Counted from the first letter of the stretch, positions 37,701 through 47,589 are shown. The stretch is DNA of 64,000 nucleotides from Octadecabacter arcticus 238 (GCF_000155735.2 NC_020908.1:2671001-2735000); one strand, 5' to 3'. Program-made: numbers and translations. Notes: generated by a model not told the origin, from the letters alone.

Positions 37701-38495
37701 ATGACATATTTTGAGTATAAAGTTGTTCCAGCGCCGAGACGCGGGCTTAAGGGCAAGGGGATCAAAGGCACGCCAGCGCGCTTTGCCAATGCGCTCCAAT
37801 TGGTGATGAATGTCCTTGGGGCGCAGGGCTGGGAATACCAGCGCACTGACACCCTTCCCGTTGAAGAGCGCGTCGGTTTAACGAAAAAATCAACGTCGTT
37901 TCAAAACATGTTGGTGTTTCGCCGTACTTTAGAAATTGAGCAAGCTGATGCGCCCAAAGTGGCCGCATTGATCGAAGATCAGACCTCGGTGATTGAAGCC
38001 CCAGTCGCGGCAAAGCCGGAGCCGGACACTGAATTAGAAGACATCGCCGCACAAGCGCTGGATCACGGTTCAACATCTGAAGAGCCAAATGTTGAAACCA
38101 TGGAAGTAATTGACGCGCCGGTTTCATTGGCCAAAGAAGATCGTGTGAGCGAAACTATTACAGCACCTTTCGCATTCCCGTGGGACAAGCGGCGCACAGG
38201 GGCGCAGGCCCCCAAAATCGACGACAGCAGTGCGCGTTCTGAACAATCACGCCTCTCAGGAAAATGCCTGTCAGGAAATCTGCAGCGACAGCGCGTGGAT
38301 GCGTCCGATGATGTCCGGCCCGAGGGCTGTGTGAACCGCGCGATGTTTGGCAATACGCGACTGACCAGCAAACGTTTCAGACTCAATTTCGACCCGCCAA
38401 TGGCTTTGACCGGACCCATCATCACCCGCGTGACCGGCGTGTTTGTGGCTTTCGTTGATGACTGCCAGAGACGTGGGCGCAAATGCCGCGTCTAA
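37701..38495 (+). CDS. DUF4177-domain protein with an abnormal antisense C-terminus
   Basis: The ATG at 37701 starts MTYFEYKVVPAPRRGLKGKG, the usual beginning of Roseobacter DUF4177 proteins; a TTG at 37689 is less likely. The DUF4177 core (about residues 1-75, ALQLVMNVLGAQGWEYQRTDTLP) is normal and followed by an acidic linker. From about residue 190 the sequence is composed of the reverse complement of bolA codons and looks non-native. The frame overlaps bolA by 225 bases. Probably a frameshift or lost stop extended the gene; the core may still work. Confidence 0.75.
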   Translation: MTYFEYKVVPAPRRGLKGKGIKGTPARFANALQLVMNVLGAQGWEYQRTDTLPVEERVGLTKKSTSFQNMLVFRRTLEIEQADAPKVAALIEDQTSVIEAPVAAKPEPDTELEDIAAQALDHGSTSEEPNVETMEVIDAPVSLAKEDRVSETITAPFAFPWDKRRTGAQAPKIDDSSARSEQSRLSGKCLSGNLQRQRVDASDDVRPEGCVNRAMFGNTRLTSKRFRLNFDPPMALTGPIITRVTGVFVAFVDDCQRRGRKCRV

Positions 38496-38525
38496 AGCAG
38501 TGCGAATTTCGGTGTCTAGCCCCAT
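38271..38525 (-). CDS. bolA: BolA-family protein
   Basis: The 84-residue protein MGLDTEIRTALDAAFAPTSL has the BolA fold pattern: VINESHKHAGHAG (the His residues that can share an iron-sulfur cluster with a monothiol glutaredoxin), HWRVEIESETFAGQSRIAKHRAVHTALG, and IGRIHALSLQ. BolA acts in iron-sulfur trafficking and stress/cell-shape control. It is divergent from the J-domain gene. Its last 225 bases are covered on the other strand by the extended DUF4177 frame. Confidence 0.92.
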   Translation of the reverse strand: MGLDTEIRTALDAAFAPTSLAVINESHKHAGHAGDDGSGQSHWRVEIESETFAGQSRIAKHRAVHTALGPDIIGRIHALSLQIS

Positions 38526-38599
38526 TATTTTCTCCTCTGCCTCTTCAATCCTCGCTCATATCTTCTATGGTCTAACGTCCGAGTCGGAAAGGTGTAGCA

Positions 38600-39232
38600 A
38601 TGTCAAAAGATGATCCCTTTGGGTTTAATATGTCGGTTTCGGCCAGCAAAAAGAAGAACCCGCGCGGGCGGCGCGGCATGTCCGGTGCATCCGAGACATC
38701 AAACCGTGTGTGCGAAAAACCTGACTGCAAGGAGGCGGGCCAATATCGTGCGCCCAAGAACCCTGACGTGCTCGATGATTTCTATTGGTTCTGCAAAGAC
38801 CACGTGCGCGAATATAATCTTGGCTGGAACTTCTTTGATGGAACCACCGAGGCCGAATTCAGGGCGCAGCAGGACAAGGATCGTGTTTGGGAACGTCAAA
38901 CCAAGCCGATGAAAAAGTCCGACGAACAACGCGCTTGGGCGCGACTGGGTGTGGATGATCCACATCAGGTGTTGGGCCAGAACGCGACCCAGAATCCGGG
39001 TAAGTCCATCACCGGATCGACGCGCAAGCTGCCTGCAACAGAACGCAAAGCCATCGATATTTTGGAAGCAAAAGATCACTGGGCCAAGCCGGAAATCCGC
39101 AAGGCCTACAAAAAGCTGATCAAAGTCTTGCACCCTGACATGAACGGCGGCGATCGTTCACAAGAAGAACAATTGGCCGAAGTCGTTTGGGCATGGGACC
39201 AGATCAAATCCAGCCGCCACTTCAGAACCTGA
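38600..39232 (+). CDS. J-domain (DnaJ-like) protein
   Basis: The 210-residue protein has an N-terminal half with a Cys pair (CEKPDCKEAGQYRAPKNP) and the YWFCKDHVREYNLGWNFFDG segment typical of Roseobacter 'DnaJ-like' proteins, and a C-terminal J domain with HPD in LIKVLHPDMNGGD. It should stimulate a DnaK-type chaperone. In related genomes I recall it lying just upstream of cobS-cobT; here 3.4 kb of other genes intervene. Its stop is one base from the stop of the convergent membrane protein gene. Confidence 0.9.
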   Translation: MSKDDPFGFNMSVSASKKKNPRGRRGMSGASETSNRVCEKPDCKEAGQYRAPKNPDVLDDFYWFCKDHVREYNLGWNFFDGTTEAEFRAQQDKDRVWERQTKPMKKSDEQRAWARLGVDDPHQVLGQNATQNPGKSITGSTRKLPATERKAIDILEAKDHWAKPEIRKAYKKLIKVLHPDMNGGDRSQEEQLAEVVWAWDQIKSSRHFRT

Positions 39233-39233
39233 T

Positions 39234-39767
39234 TTAGCTAAATCGCCCCCGTAGTCGCATTCTTAGGCTATCGGGGTGGTCTGGTTGGCTCATCCGCGAG
39301 GGCGTGAAGATTGTATCACGTTCGCTTTGATAGATGCCCAACAGCACGTGGGCACCCAACAGATTAAACACCCATAACATAGCCAGCAGTGGCGCCCCCA
39401 TCAGGGTTACGACCACGATAAACGGGCCAAACATTGTGCCATAAAATGGCAGACCCAATGTCCCACCGATTAGCGCGCCAATAAAAGTCACCCAGATTGC
39501 ACCCGCCACCGCGCGCACAGCACCTGCCTGCCCCGGTTTTCCCATCCGATCACCAGACAAAAACAGCGCGATCATCCCACCAAGCCCAGATGCGATGACT
39601 ATCCAAGCTTGATACAAACTAAATTCTCCGAAGAATACCGCATGATCCAGATGCAAAACGGCGAGGAACCCAAGCCCTGCGCTGCATGCGCCGACCAGCG
39701 CAAACGCCAACACACGGGCGCGTTCCCCTTCTGTCAGCAATAATCTTTTGCGCAGTGTTGGTCGCAT
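39234..39767 (-). CDS. Membrane protein of unknown function
   Basis: The ATG at 39767 follows GGAGG at ideal spacing, giving 177 residues (MRPTLRKRLLLTEGERARVL). About four hydrophobic helices are visible: ALVGACSAGLGFLAVLHL, WIVIASGLGGMIALFLSG, AIWVTFIGALIGGTLGL and FIVVVTLMGAPLLAMLWVFNLLGAHVLLG. The tail is Arg-rich. No named family recognised. Confidence 0.72.
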   Translation of the reverse strand: MRPTLRKRLLLTEGERARVLAFALVGACSAGLGFLAVLHLDHAVFFGEFSLYQAWIVIASGLGGMIALFLSGDRMGKPGQAGAVRAVAGAIWVTFIGALIGGTLGLPFYGTMFGPFIVVVTLMGAPLLAMLWVFNLLGAHVLLGIYQSERDTIFTPSRMSQPDHPDSLRMRLRGRFS

Positions 39768-39976
39768 AAAACCTCCGATTGATTTGGGATGCATATGCTG
39801 GAACTTTGGGGCGGGCGTAAGGCACCGGGTTCGCATAGTGGAAAATGTTTGTTTCGCATAAGGGGACAGTCAACGCAGGATGCAGCCAAAAGCCGTCACA
39901 GTGGGGCAGATAACGTCGCAAAAAAATGCCGACGCAATGCAACACCAATGCCCGCCTCATAACCCAATACCCAAAA

Positions 39977-40012
39977 TAAAAAACCCCTCGTCTCAGATGT
40001 GCTGAGAGAGGA
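39977..40012 (-). terminator. Rho-independent terminator after msrB
   Basis: On the minus strand CCTCTCTCAG and CTGAGACGAGG form a stem with loop CACAT, followed by GGTTTTTT. It lies about 50 bases downstream of the msrB stop. Confidence 0.7.
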
Positions 40013-40061
40013 GTATCAGGCGCGGGCAGTCGCCGCCCGCGAAGGTCTTGTTCAGTGGGTT

Positions 40062-40529
40062 TTATGCCGCGCGGAACACCAAGCTGACACCGTTCAAACA
40101 ATGGCGCAGACCTGTTGGGGCGGGGCCATCATCGAAAATGTGTCCCAAGTGGCTGCCACAACGATCACAGTGACATTCAGTGCGCGACGAAAAGAATGTG
40201 TCGTCAGCTTTGGTCTGGATCGCGTTTGGCAGGACATCAAAGAACGACGGCCATCCGGTGCGGCTGTCGAATTTATGCTCAGAAGAATAGAGCGCTTGAT
40301 CGCAGCCACGGCAGTGGTAAATGCCCGCCGCGTAATTCTTATCCAATGGCGATGACCCCGACCGTTCGGTACCTTCCTCACGCATCACGTTGTATTGGGT
40401 GTCGTTCAGAAGGGCGCGCCACTGCGCTGTCGTCCGCGTGATCTCAAATGGGCCATCGGCTGCGGCAACGCGGGTAGCGCCAAACGCGGCAGCGGCGAGG
40501 GCGATTATCGAAAAGGTCCGACGATTCAT
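40062..40529 (-). CDS. msrB: Exported peptide-methionine (R)-S-oxide reductase
   Basis: MsrB repairs oxidised methionine. The ATG at 40529 yields 155 residues beginning MNRRTFSIIALAAAAFGATRVAAADG, a signal peptide with a twin-arginine NRRTFS motif, so export by Tat is likely. The catalytic domain follows: YHCRGCDQALYSSEHKF (zinc Cys pair), GWPSFFD, CHCDRCGSHLGHIF (second pair), and catalytic Cys in GLRHCLNGVSLVF. Exported MsrB suggests protection of envelope proteins. It is downstream of a dead fasciclin/anti-sigma/ECF set that may once have controlled it. Confidence 0.93.
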   Translation of the reverse strand: MNRRTFSIIALAAAAFGATRVAAADGPFEITRTTAQWRALLNDTQYNVMREEGTERSGSSPLDKNYAAGIYHCRGCDQALYSSEHKFDSRTGWPSFFDVLPNAIQTKADDTFFSSRTECHCDRCGSHLGHIFDDGPAPTGLRHCLNGVSLVFRAA

Positions 40530-40676
40530 GACAAACTCCTGATTGTTCGGGAATGTTATAAAACGTGCGCTGTGCCTCTGGGACAGAATATGACACAGCG
40601 CACGCAGATGTGACCGAAGGCTCCTCATGAGATGGGCTGTTGCCCTCGGCCGTTCGTCCGATCTTAGAAGTCAAAC

Positions 40677-41239
40677 TTACTGCTTGGGCAGCATCACACG
40701 ATCGATGTCGTGGATCACACCGTTGGACTGATCGACGTCTGCGATTGTAACAGTCGCCATTTTCGTCCGTCAACGTGATGGCGTCGCCAGACATTTCTGC
40801 CATCAACGTACAGCCGCCAAGTGTTGCAACTGGGTGCGCGCCGCTGTCTGCTGCGATCTTGCCACCGATTGCGTCCGCAAACACTTCAGCGCCGACAACG
40901 TGGCAGGTCAGGATCGTGGCCAGTCGCGCCTTGTTCTCGTCCATCATCAGAGCGCTTAGTGTCTCGTCGGTTATCAGGCCAAATGCGTCGTCCGTTGGAG
41001 CAAACACAGTGAACGGGCCCGGGCCGGACAATGTATCAACGAGGCCAGCCTGCGTAACAGCCGCCACAAGTTTTGTGTGGATCGGGGAGTTTACTGCATT
41101 CTCGATGACGTTCTTTTCAGCCAGCATTTCTGCGCCACCCACTATTGGGTTGGATGCGTGCGCGTCGGCGAATGCCATACCAGCGGTTAGTCTAAGTGCG
41201 GCAGCGGTTGCGATCCTGATGCCAAAAGCAACGCATCAT
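40677..41239 (-). pseudogene. Fasciclin-domain protein with frameshifts
   Basis: The middle is a normal fasciclin domain: NVIENAVNSPIHTKLVAAVTQAGLVDTLSGPGPFTVFAPTDDAF, then AHPVATLGGCTLMAEMSGDAITLTDENG. Near 40755 a single-base change shifts the frame; the proper ending ATVTIADVDQSNGVIHDIDRVMLPKQ is found in another frame, with its stop at 40677-40679. The signal-peptide region (IRIATAAALRLTAGMAFADA) is also out of frame with the likely ATG at 41239, implying a second indel. Intact homologues are secreted adhesion-type proteins. Confidence 0.85.
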
Positions 41240-41297
41240 ATGAAAGGAAAGTTTCAGGACATTTCACAGGCTCATAGCGACGGCAAAAGCGCGTGAC

Positions 41298-42005
41298 TTA
41301 CAGCGTGGTAATTTCGCCCGCAGCAAGGACGGCACCGGTCGGCGCGCCTGTCGGCGATCCGCCAGCAGGTTCGTCCGAGATTGCAAGCGTCGCGCCAACC
41401 ATTTTAATCCGAAGGCTTTCGGGGATAATAATTTCATTGATGGTTTCATCCGTCGCCAGAATGCCCAACGACAAGGGCGCCGCGTCGCCAGCAATGATCC
41501 ACAGCTCTAATGATCGACCTTGCGCGCGGGCCCCGATTTGGCGTTCGACGAACAATTGGCCGCTGTCCTCAACGTAGGCCGCAGCAACCACGAGGCCATT
41601 GTCTTGTGCGACCACGCGGGCCACGGATGTCGGCGTCACAGCGTCTGGCTGCATATAACTACCAAATTGCAACGCCACCAATAGGGTCAACGCCGCGGCA
41701 CCCGCACACAGAAAGGCGGGCACAATCCCGAGATTTTACCAAATGCGCTTCGGGCTTTCGGGGTAGGCATCTGCTTTGATTTTTTTGAACACACCTTTGG
41801 GCGGCGCGACCAGCGCAATACCGTCGGTCAAGGTGCTGAAATGGATATCGCAATTTTCCACCAAATCCACAAAGGTCTGATCAATGCGCACGCGGCGCGT
41901 CGCCTGCGCCAACTCATCCCCTGTCAGCAGCCCGCGACTCAATTCCGCAGCGAGCACATCGTCGCGCTGAATGTCGTCTTCTGGGTTGATACCCTCGTCG
42001 CTCAT
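41298..42005 (-). pseudogene. Anti-sigma factor (RskA-like) with an in-frame stop
   Basis: ATG 42005 begins MSDEGINPEDDIQRDDVLAA, a cytoplasmic anti-sigma domain of about 89 residues (ELSRGLLTGDELAQ). It ends at TAA in PESPKRIW-stop-NLGIVPAFL. The same frame then continues with one membrane helix (IVPAFLCAGAAALTLLVALQFG) and a periplasmic RskA C-terminal domain (LELWIIAGDAAPLSLGILATDE, GGSPTGAPTGAVLAAGEITTL) to 41298. A CAA-to-TAA change would explain it. The stop falls just before the helix, so any product would be soluble and unanchored. Confidence 0.85.
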
Positions 42006-42516
42006 TTACTCAAACAGTCTTTCAAACTTATCAGGCTGCGTCGCAGCCATGTTCGCATTATATTTAGCGGTACGCCAAAACGCGCCGCAAGGTCAGCATA
42101 CGTTTCCCCGTCCAGATAGGCACCGCGCACTACTGCTGCACGGTCCGGGTTGAGTTCATCCAGACACCCGTTGATCTGTGCACGTTCCGATACGGCGATT
42201 GCGAGGCCTTCGGGCCCTAGTCCCGGTCTGCAATTTCTGGCGCGTCCTCAAGCGGACTGCTGGGTCAATTTTTTCGCAATCGATCGATTGAACGGTTGCG
42301 CGCGATGGTCGCCAGCCAACTGATCGGGCTGGCTTTGCCAGTCGCGAACGTTCTCGCCCCGCCTTGCCATAACCGCAGTTAGACTTCCTGCAAAACCTCC
42401 TCTGCTGCGGCCCGGTCTTTCAAGACACGCAAAATAATGCTGAATAGTTTCGCCGAGGTTGTCGCATAAAGCGACTCGAACGCACTTCGATCATTCAGCG
42501 CGACCCTATGGATCAT
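42006..42516 (-). pseudogene. ECF sigma factor, heavily decayed
   Basis: Translating from ATG 42516 gives [45 protein letters not shown], a clear ECF region 2, then TAA at 42379-42381. After the stop comes LRLWQGGARTFATGKASPISWLATIARNRSIDRLRKN, then TGA at 42265-42267. The sigma-4 part (GPEGLAIAVSERAQINGCLDELNPDRAAVVRGAYLDGETYADLAARFGVPLNIMRTWLRRSL) is in a different frame and ends at 42006-42008, directly abutting the anti-sigma ATG. Two stops and a frameshift make it non-functional. Confidence 0.87.
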
Positions 42517-42694
42517 GTCTGCGATGTCTTGTCGCGTCGTGATGTCGGGGCGGTCCTCAATGCATCGAAGCCTTGATATAACGCTCTATGAACACAAGAC
42601 AACGAATGTCCCCTTCCCCTTGCGGCGCATCGCTATATGTTGCATCCCGAAGCCCACAGCAATTGCGCAAATTTTGATAAGCAGAGGCACCCAT

Positions 42695-43684
42695 ATGGCC
42701 GACGGAAATCTTGACCCGATGATGAAACCAACCGAAGAAATTTCGGTCCGTGAGGTGTTCGGCATCGACTCGGACATGAAGGTCAAGGCCTTCCCAAAGG
42801 GCGCCAGCGACCGTGTGCCTGTGGTTGATCCAACCTATAAATTTGATCCAGACACTACGTTGGCGATTTTGGCGGGCTATGGTTACAACCGCCGCGTCAT
42901 GGTGCAAGGCTATCACGGCACCGGTAAATCGACGCACATCGAACAGGTCGGCGCGCGGCTGAACTGGCCGACGGTGCGGGTGAACCTAGATTCGCATATC
43001 AGCCGTATCGACCTGATCGGCAAAGACGCGATCAAACTGCGCGACGGTGTTCAGGTTACGGAATTCCACGAAGGAATTTTGCCGTGGGCATTGCGCAATC
43101 CCGTCGCGATTGTGTTTGACGAATACGACGCGGGACGTGCCGACGTTATGTTCGTTATCCAGCGTGTCCTTGAGGCAGATGGCAAACTGACGCTGATGGA
43201 CCAGAACGAAATCATCGAACCCAACCCCTATTTCCGCCTGTTCGCTACAGCAAACACTGTTGGCTTGGGTGACACGACGGGTCTTTATCACGGCACGCAG
43301 CAGATCAACCAAGCGCAGATGGACCGTTGGTCACTGGTCGCGACGTTGAACTACTTGTCCCACGACGCGGAAACGCAGATCGTGCTATCAAAAGCGCCGA
43401 CTTATAACAGTGACAAAGACCGTAAGATTATTTCGCAAATGGTCACGGTTGCCGATCTGACCCGCACCGCGTTCATGAACGGTGATCTGTCCACGGTAAT
43501 GTCGCCACGGACCGTCATGGCATGGGCTGAAAACGCGCGTATTTTTCAGGATGTGGGCTATGCGTTTCGCCTGTCGTTCCTTAACAAATGCGACGAATTG
43601 GAGCGCCAGACGGTGGCCGAATTCTACCAGCGTTGTTTTGATGAAGAACTGCCTGAGAGTGCGGCAAGCCTGAGCTTGGGATGA
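42695..43684 (+). CDS. cobS: Aerobic cobaltochelatase subunit CobS
   Basis: CobS is the AAA+ subunit that, with CobT and CobN, inserts cobalt into hydrogenobyrinic acid a,c-diamide in the aerobic B12 pathway. The ATG at 42695 gives 329 residues ([20 protein letters not shown]); the in-frame ATG at 42515 would run through the decayed sigma gene and is rejected. Walker A is GYHGTGKST (72-80), Walker [10 protein letters not shown] (about 145), and sensor [11 protein letters not shown]. cobT follows after 88 bases. cobN is not in the window. Confidence 0.96.
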   Translation: MADGNLDPMMKPTEEISVREVFGIDSDMKVKAFPKGASDRVPVVDPTYKFDPDTTLAILAGYGYNRRVMVQGYHGTGKSTHIEQVGARLNWPTVRVNLDSHISRIDLIGKDAIKLRDGVQVTEFHEGILPWALRNPVAIVFDEYDAGRADVMFVIQRVLEADGKLTLMDQNEIIEPNPYFRLFATANTVGLGDTTGLYHGTQQINQAQMDRWSLVATLNYLSHDAETQIVLSKAPTYNSDKDRKIISQMVTVADLTRTAFMNGDLSTVMSPRTVMAWAENARIFQDVGYAFRLSFLNKCDELERQTVAEFYQRCFDEELPESAASLSLG

Positions 43685-43772
43685 CGGCGTGCTCATCCCT
43701 CCCGAATGGTCGGTCTTCGCTAAAATTTGCGACGACACCCATCGGGGTGGATGTGACCGTGGAAAGTGAGCA

Positions 43773-45647
43773 ATGAATAAACCATCCGACAACCCAGCTG
43801 ATCCGTTCAAAAAAGCTCTCGCTGAGGCCACGAAGGTCATGGCGAACGATCCTGAACTGTCTGTGACGTTCACTGTGGACCCCCCTGGGGCCACGGCGGA
43901 AACCGTGCGTTTGCCGCAGGTCAGCCGCCGTATGACGCGCGATGAGGTGTTGATCGCGCGTGGCACAGCGGACGCATTCGCTCTGCGTCACAAATTCCAC
44001 GACGCCAAAGTGTCCGCCAGATACATGCCACAAGGCCAGATGGCGCAGGATCTTTATACCGCGATGGAACACGCGCGGGTCGAAGCCGTCGGTGCGCGCC
44101 ACATGCCCGGCACGGCAGGCAATATTGACGCCAAGATCGGTAATGAAGCGATCCGCAAGGGCTACGATCAAATCCGCGAAGCGGCCGAGGCCCCTCTGGC
44201 AACAGCTGCGGGCTATCTAATCCGCCACCTCGCCACAGGGCGCGATTTGCCCAAAGGGGCTGCCAACGTCATGGACTTGTGGCGCGGGTTTATCGAAGAA
44301 AACGCCGGCGGCACCCTTGAGGGTTTGCAAGACACACTAGAAGATCAAGCGGCCTTCGCCAAATTCGCACGCCAGATCATTTCGGACATGGGCTTTGGCG
44401 ATCAATTGGGCGATGACCCTGACGACATCGGCGACGAGGAAGACGAAGCCAACTCTGGCGATGAGGACGAAAACGAGCCCGACTCCACCGGCCAAGACGA
44501 CGGTGATGAAGACGAAACCGAAGGCACGCCCGAACAAAGCCAAGAAGAACAACAGGACGCCGCCGAAGCACAAGTGTCGATGGATGACAGCGCCGAATCC
44601 GAGATGGCTGAAGAAGCCGACATGCCCGAGGGCGAGGCACCGATGGAACCGCCTGCGCCGCAGCCGATCTCGGACGCGGACCCAAATTATGTCTCATATT
44701 CCACAGATCATGACGAAGAAATCGGTGCCGAAGATTTGGCCGAACCGGCCGAATTGGAACGCCTGCGCGCCTATCTTGATCAGCAATTGGAACCCCTAAA
44801 AGGGGCCGTGTCGCGGCTGGCAAACAAATTGCAGCGCCGCCTTCAGGCACAGCAAAACCGAAGCTGGTCGTTTGACCAAGAAGAGGGCATTTTGGATGCG
44901 GGCCGCCTCGCGCGGATTGTGGCAAACCCGACTACGCCCCTGTCGTTCAAAGTCGAACAGGACACCGAATTTCGCGACACCTGCGTGACTTTGTTGCTGG
45001 ATAATTCCGGATCCATGCGCGGCCGCCCGATTTCGATTGCCGCGATTTGCGCCGATGTTTTGGCGCGCACGTTGGAACGCTGTCAGGTGAAGGTCGAAAT
45101 TCTTGGCTTTACCACGAAAGCTTGGAAAGGCGGGCTGAGCCGCGAAGAATGGCTGACCGAAGGTCGCCCGCAACAGCCCGGTCGTCTGAATGATTTGCGC
45201 CACATTATCTACAAACGCGCCGACGCACCGTGGCGTCGCAGTCGCGACAATTTGGGCCTGATGATGAAAGAAGGCTTGCTGAAAGAAAACATCGACGGGG
45301 AGGCGCTTGAATGGGCGCATCGGCGCATGGTTTCAAGACCAGAAGCGCGCAAAGTTTTGATGGTGATCAGTGATGGCGCCCCGGTCGACGATTCGACTTT
45401 GTCCGTTAACCCCGCGAATTATCTGGAAAAACACCTGCGCGATGTGATTGCTATGGTCGAGAAACGCAAAGCAATTGAACTCATCGCAATCGGCATCGGC
45501 CACGATGTAACGCGCTATTATGACAAGGCCGTCACCATCACCGATGTGGAACAATTGGCTGGCGCAATGACAGAACAGCTGGCCGGATTGTTTGAACCAG
45601 ACCCACGCAAACGGGCGCGGGCACTTGGAATGCGCAAGTCGGGTTAA
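43773..45647 (+). CDS. cobT: Aerobic cobaltochelatase subunit CobT
   Basis: The 624-residue protein has an N-terminal domain (residues 1-205), a long highly acidic Glu/Asp-rich linker (about 210-300), and a C-terminal von Willebrand A domain with the MIDAS motif [13 protein letters not shown] (about 408-420) and [15 protein letters not shown]. It partners CobS in the chelatase motor. Acidic linkers are normal in CobT. The ATG at 43773 is preceded by AAAGTGAGCA, a modest ribosome site. Confidence 0.96.
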   Translation: MNKPSDNPADPFKKALAEATKVMANDPELSVTFTVDPPGATAETVRLPQVSRRMTRDEVLIARGTADAFALRHKFHDAKVSARYMPQGQMAQDLYTAMEHARVEAVGARHMPGTAGNIDAKIGNEAIRKGYDQIREAAEAPLATAAGYLIRHLATGRDLPKGAANVMDLWRGFIEENAGGTLEGLQDTLEDQAAFAKFARQIISDMGFGDQLGDDPDDIGDEEDEANSGDEDENEPDSTGQDDGDEDETEGTPEQSQEEQQDAAEAQVSMDDSAESEMAEEADMPEGEAPMEPPAPQPISDADPNYVSYSTDHDEEIGAEDLAEPAELERLRAYLDQQLEPLKGAVSRLANKLQRRLQAQQNRSWSFDQEEGILDAGRLARIVANPTTPLSFKVEQDTEFRDTCVTLLLDNSGSMRGRPISIAAICADVLARTLERCQVKVEILGFTTKAWKGGLSREEWLTEGRPQQPGRLNDLRHIIYKRADAPWRRSRDNLGLMMKEGLLKENIDGEALEWAHRRMVSRPEARKVLMVISDGAPVDDSTLSVNPANYLEKHLRDVIAMVEKRKAIELIAIGIGHDVTRYYDKAVTITDVEQLAGAMTEQLAGLFEPDPRKRARALGMRKSG

Positions 45648-45696
45648 ACGCTGCGCGAGCTGGGAATTTATCAACCAAAAAAGCGAGGACGCGCGC

Positions 45697-47493
45697 ATGT
45701 TTCAGACATTTGAAGTGACATCATCGCCAGAAACGGGGCCCGCTCGGCTGGCCGCGCTGCGCGCCGAATTGGTAGCACAAAAGGTTGACGGCTTTATCGT
45801 CCCGCGCGCGGACCGGTTTCAGGGCGAATATGTGGCACCATGCGATGACCGTCTGGCGTGGTTGACGGGTTTCACCGGATCGGCGGGCTTTGCCTGTGTG
45901 CTGGCTGATGTGGCGGGCGTGTTCATTGACGGGCGCTACCGCATGCAAGTGCGCAGCCAAGTGGCAGACGTGTTCAGCCCCGTTCATTGGCCAGACGTAC
46001 AATTGGCAGATTGGTTGAAAGACCAAAGCGGCGTTATAAGACTGGCGTTTGATCCCTGGCTGCACACGATGGCGCAAATCGAAGCCTTGGAAAAGGCATT
46101 GCACGGCACGGACGTTGTGTTGGTCCCGATGCAAAACTTGGTCGATGCGATTTGGTCGGATCGCCCTGCCCCGCCTCTTGCGCCGTTTAACGACTATTCC
46201 GACGATATGGCAGGTGAAACATCCCAAAGCAAACGTGCACGTTTGGCTGATGAATTGCGCGACGCGGGGCAAGCGGCAGCCCTGATCACATCGCCTGACT
46301 CTGTGGCGTGGTTGCTCAACATTCGCGGTACCGACATTGCACGCAACCCCGTTCCGCACGCAATGGCACTGCTTCAGGACAACGGCAACGTTGCGCTCTT
46401 TTGTGAGACGTCACAGGCAGCAGATCTGAGGTTAGACAACGGTGTGACAGTTGTCGCCGCGGGCCAGATGCTGGGGTCGCTTGTCGCGATGACAGCCCCC
46501 ATCAGACTTGACCATGATCGCACACCATTTGCGATCCATCAGGCCTTGGCGCACGACAAAACCGTTGCGGGACAAGACCCCTGTGTGCTTCCAAAAGCCC
46601 GCAAAACAGATGCCGAAATCAAGGGTGCCCGCGAAGCACACCTGCGGGACGGCGCGGCGATGGTGCGGTTTCTTGCTTGGCTGGACGAAGAGGCCCCGAA
46701 AGGCGCCCTAACTGAAATCGACGTTGTGACAGCTCTCGAAGGGTTTAGGCGCGATACCAATGCGTTACGCGACATTTCGTTCGAAACCATCTGCGGTGCA
46801 GGGCCCCACGGCGCCATCGTACATTACCGCGTAAATGAAGACACCAACCGTCCCGTAAGCCTTGGCGAACTGCTGCTGGTTGATTCTGGCGGGCAGTATC
46901 TGGACGGCACCACCGACATCACCCGCACCATTGCAATTGGTAACGTCGGCGAGACCGAAAGGTCCTGCTATACGCGCGTGTTGCAGGGCATGATTGCGAT
47001 ATGCCGCGTGCGGTTTCCCTATTTAAAATCGGGGGGCGTTACGGGATCGGATCTGGATGCATTGGCACGCTATCCACTTTGGCTGGCGGGACTGGATTAT
47101 GATCACGGCACCGGCCACGGAGTCGGAGCCTACCTTTCAGTGCACGAAGGCCCACAAGGTCTGTCGCGCCGTGCCAAGACCCCACTTGAAGTGGGCATGA
47201 TCCTGTCTAATGAGCCGGGTTATTACCGCGAAGGGGCGTTCGGCATCCGCATCGAAAACCTGATCGTTGTGACTGCCGCTGACGCGATCGCTGGCGGTGA
47301 CGCGCGCGACATGCTGGATTTCGAAACACTGACCTTCGTGCCACTAGATCGCCGGCTGATTGATGTAACTTTGCTGTCTGGCGGTGAACACGCTTGGATT
47401 GATCGCTATCATTCTGATACACTGCACAAAATCGGCCCGCGTGTGGATGGGGCGGCACTGGACTGGCTGACAGCCGCCTGTGCGCCGCTTTAG
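45697..47493 (+). CDS. pepP: Aminopeptidase P (M24B)
   Basis: The enzyme removes an N-terminal residue before proline. The ATG at 45697 gives 598 residues (MFQTFEVTSSPETGPARLAALR), the three-domain length of this group; the ATG at 45592 is inside cobT. Two creatinase-like N-terminal domains precede the pita-bread domain, where the dinuclear metal ligands appear in LLVDSGGQYLDGTTDITRT (two Asp), GTGHGVGAYLSVHEGP (His), SNEPGYY (Glu) and GIRIENLIVV (Glu). It follows cobT by 49 bases. Confidence 0.93.
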   Translation: MFQTFEVTSSPETGPARLAALRAELVAQKVDGFIVPRADRFQGEYVAPCDDRLAWLTGFTGSAGFACVLADVAGVFIDGRYRMQVRSQVADVFSPVHWPDVQLADWLKDQSGVIRLAFDPWLHTMAQIEALEKALHGTDVVLVPMQNLVDAIWSDRPAPPLAPFNDYSDDMAGETSQSKRARLADELRDAGQAAALITSPDSVAWLLNIRGTDIARNPVPHAMALLQDNGNVALFCETSQAADLRLDNGVTVVAAGQMLGSLVAMTAPIRLDHDRTPFAIHQALAHDKTVAGQDPCVLPKARKTDAEIKGAREAHLRDGAAMVRFLAWLDEEAPKGALTEIDVVTALEGFRRDTNALRDISFETICGAGPHGAIVHYRVNEDTNRPVSLGELLLVDSGGQYLDGTTDITRTIAIGNVGETERSCYTRVLQGMIAICRVRFPYLKSGGVTGSDLDALARYPLWLAGLDYDHGTGHGVGAYLSVHEGPQGLSRRAKTPLEVGMILSNEPGYYREGAFGIRIENLIVVTAADAIAGGDARDMLDFETLTFVPLDRRLIDVTLLSGGEHAWIDRYHSDTLHKIGPRVDGAALDWLTAACAPL

Positions 47494-47589
47494 CCAATAA
47501 TCGCCAAGGTCGCCCAAATATCGGGCAACTGGGTCGATATCCATGATCATGGGGATCACGGAAAACCGCCTTTGGGGGAGACGTTACTT

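Noticed and set aside
42515..42694. Longer cobS start at 42515
   Set aside because: The extension crosses the 5' end of the decayed sigma gene and lacks homology. [15 protein letters not shown] at 42695 is the typical CobS start.
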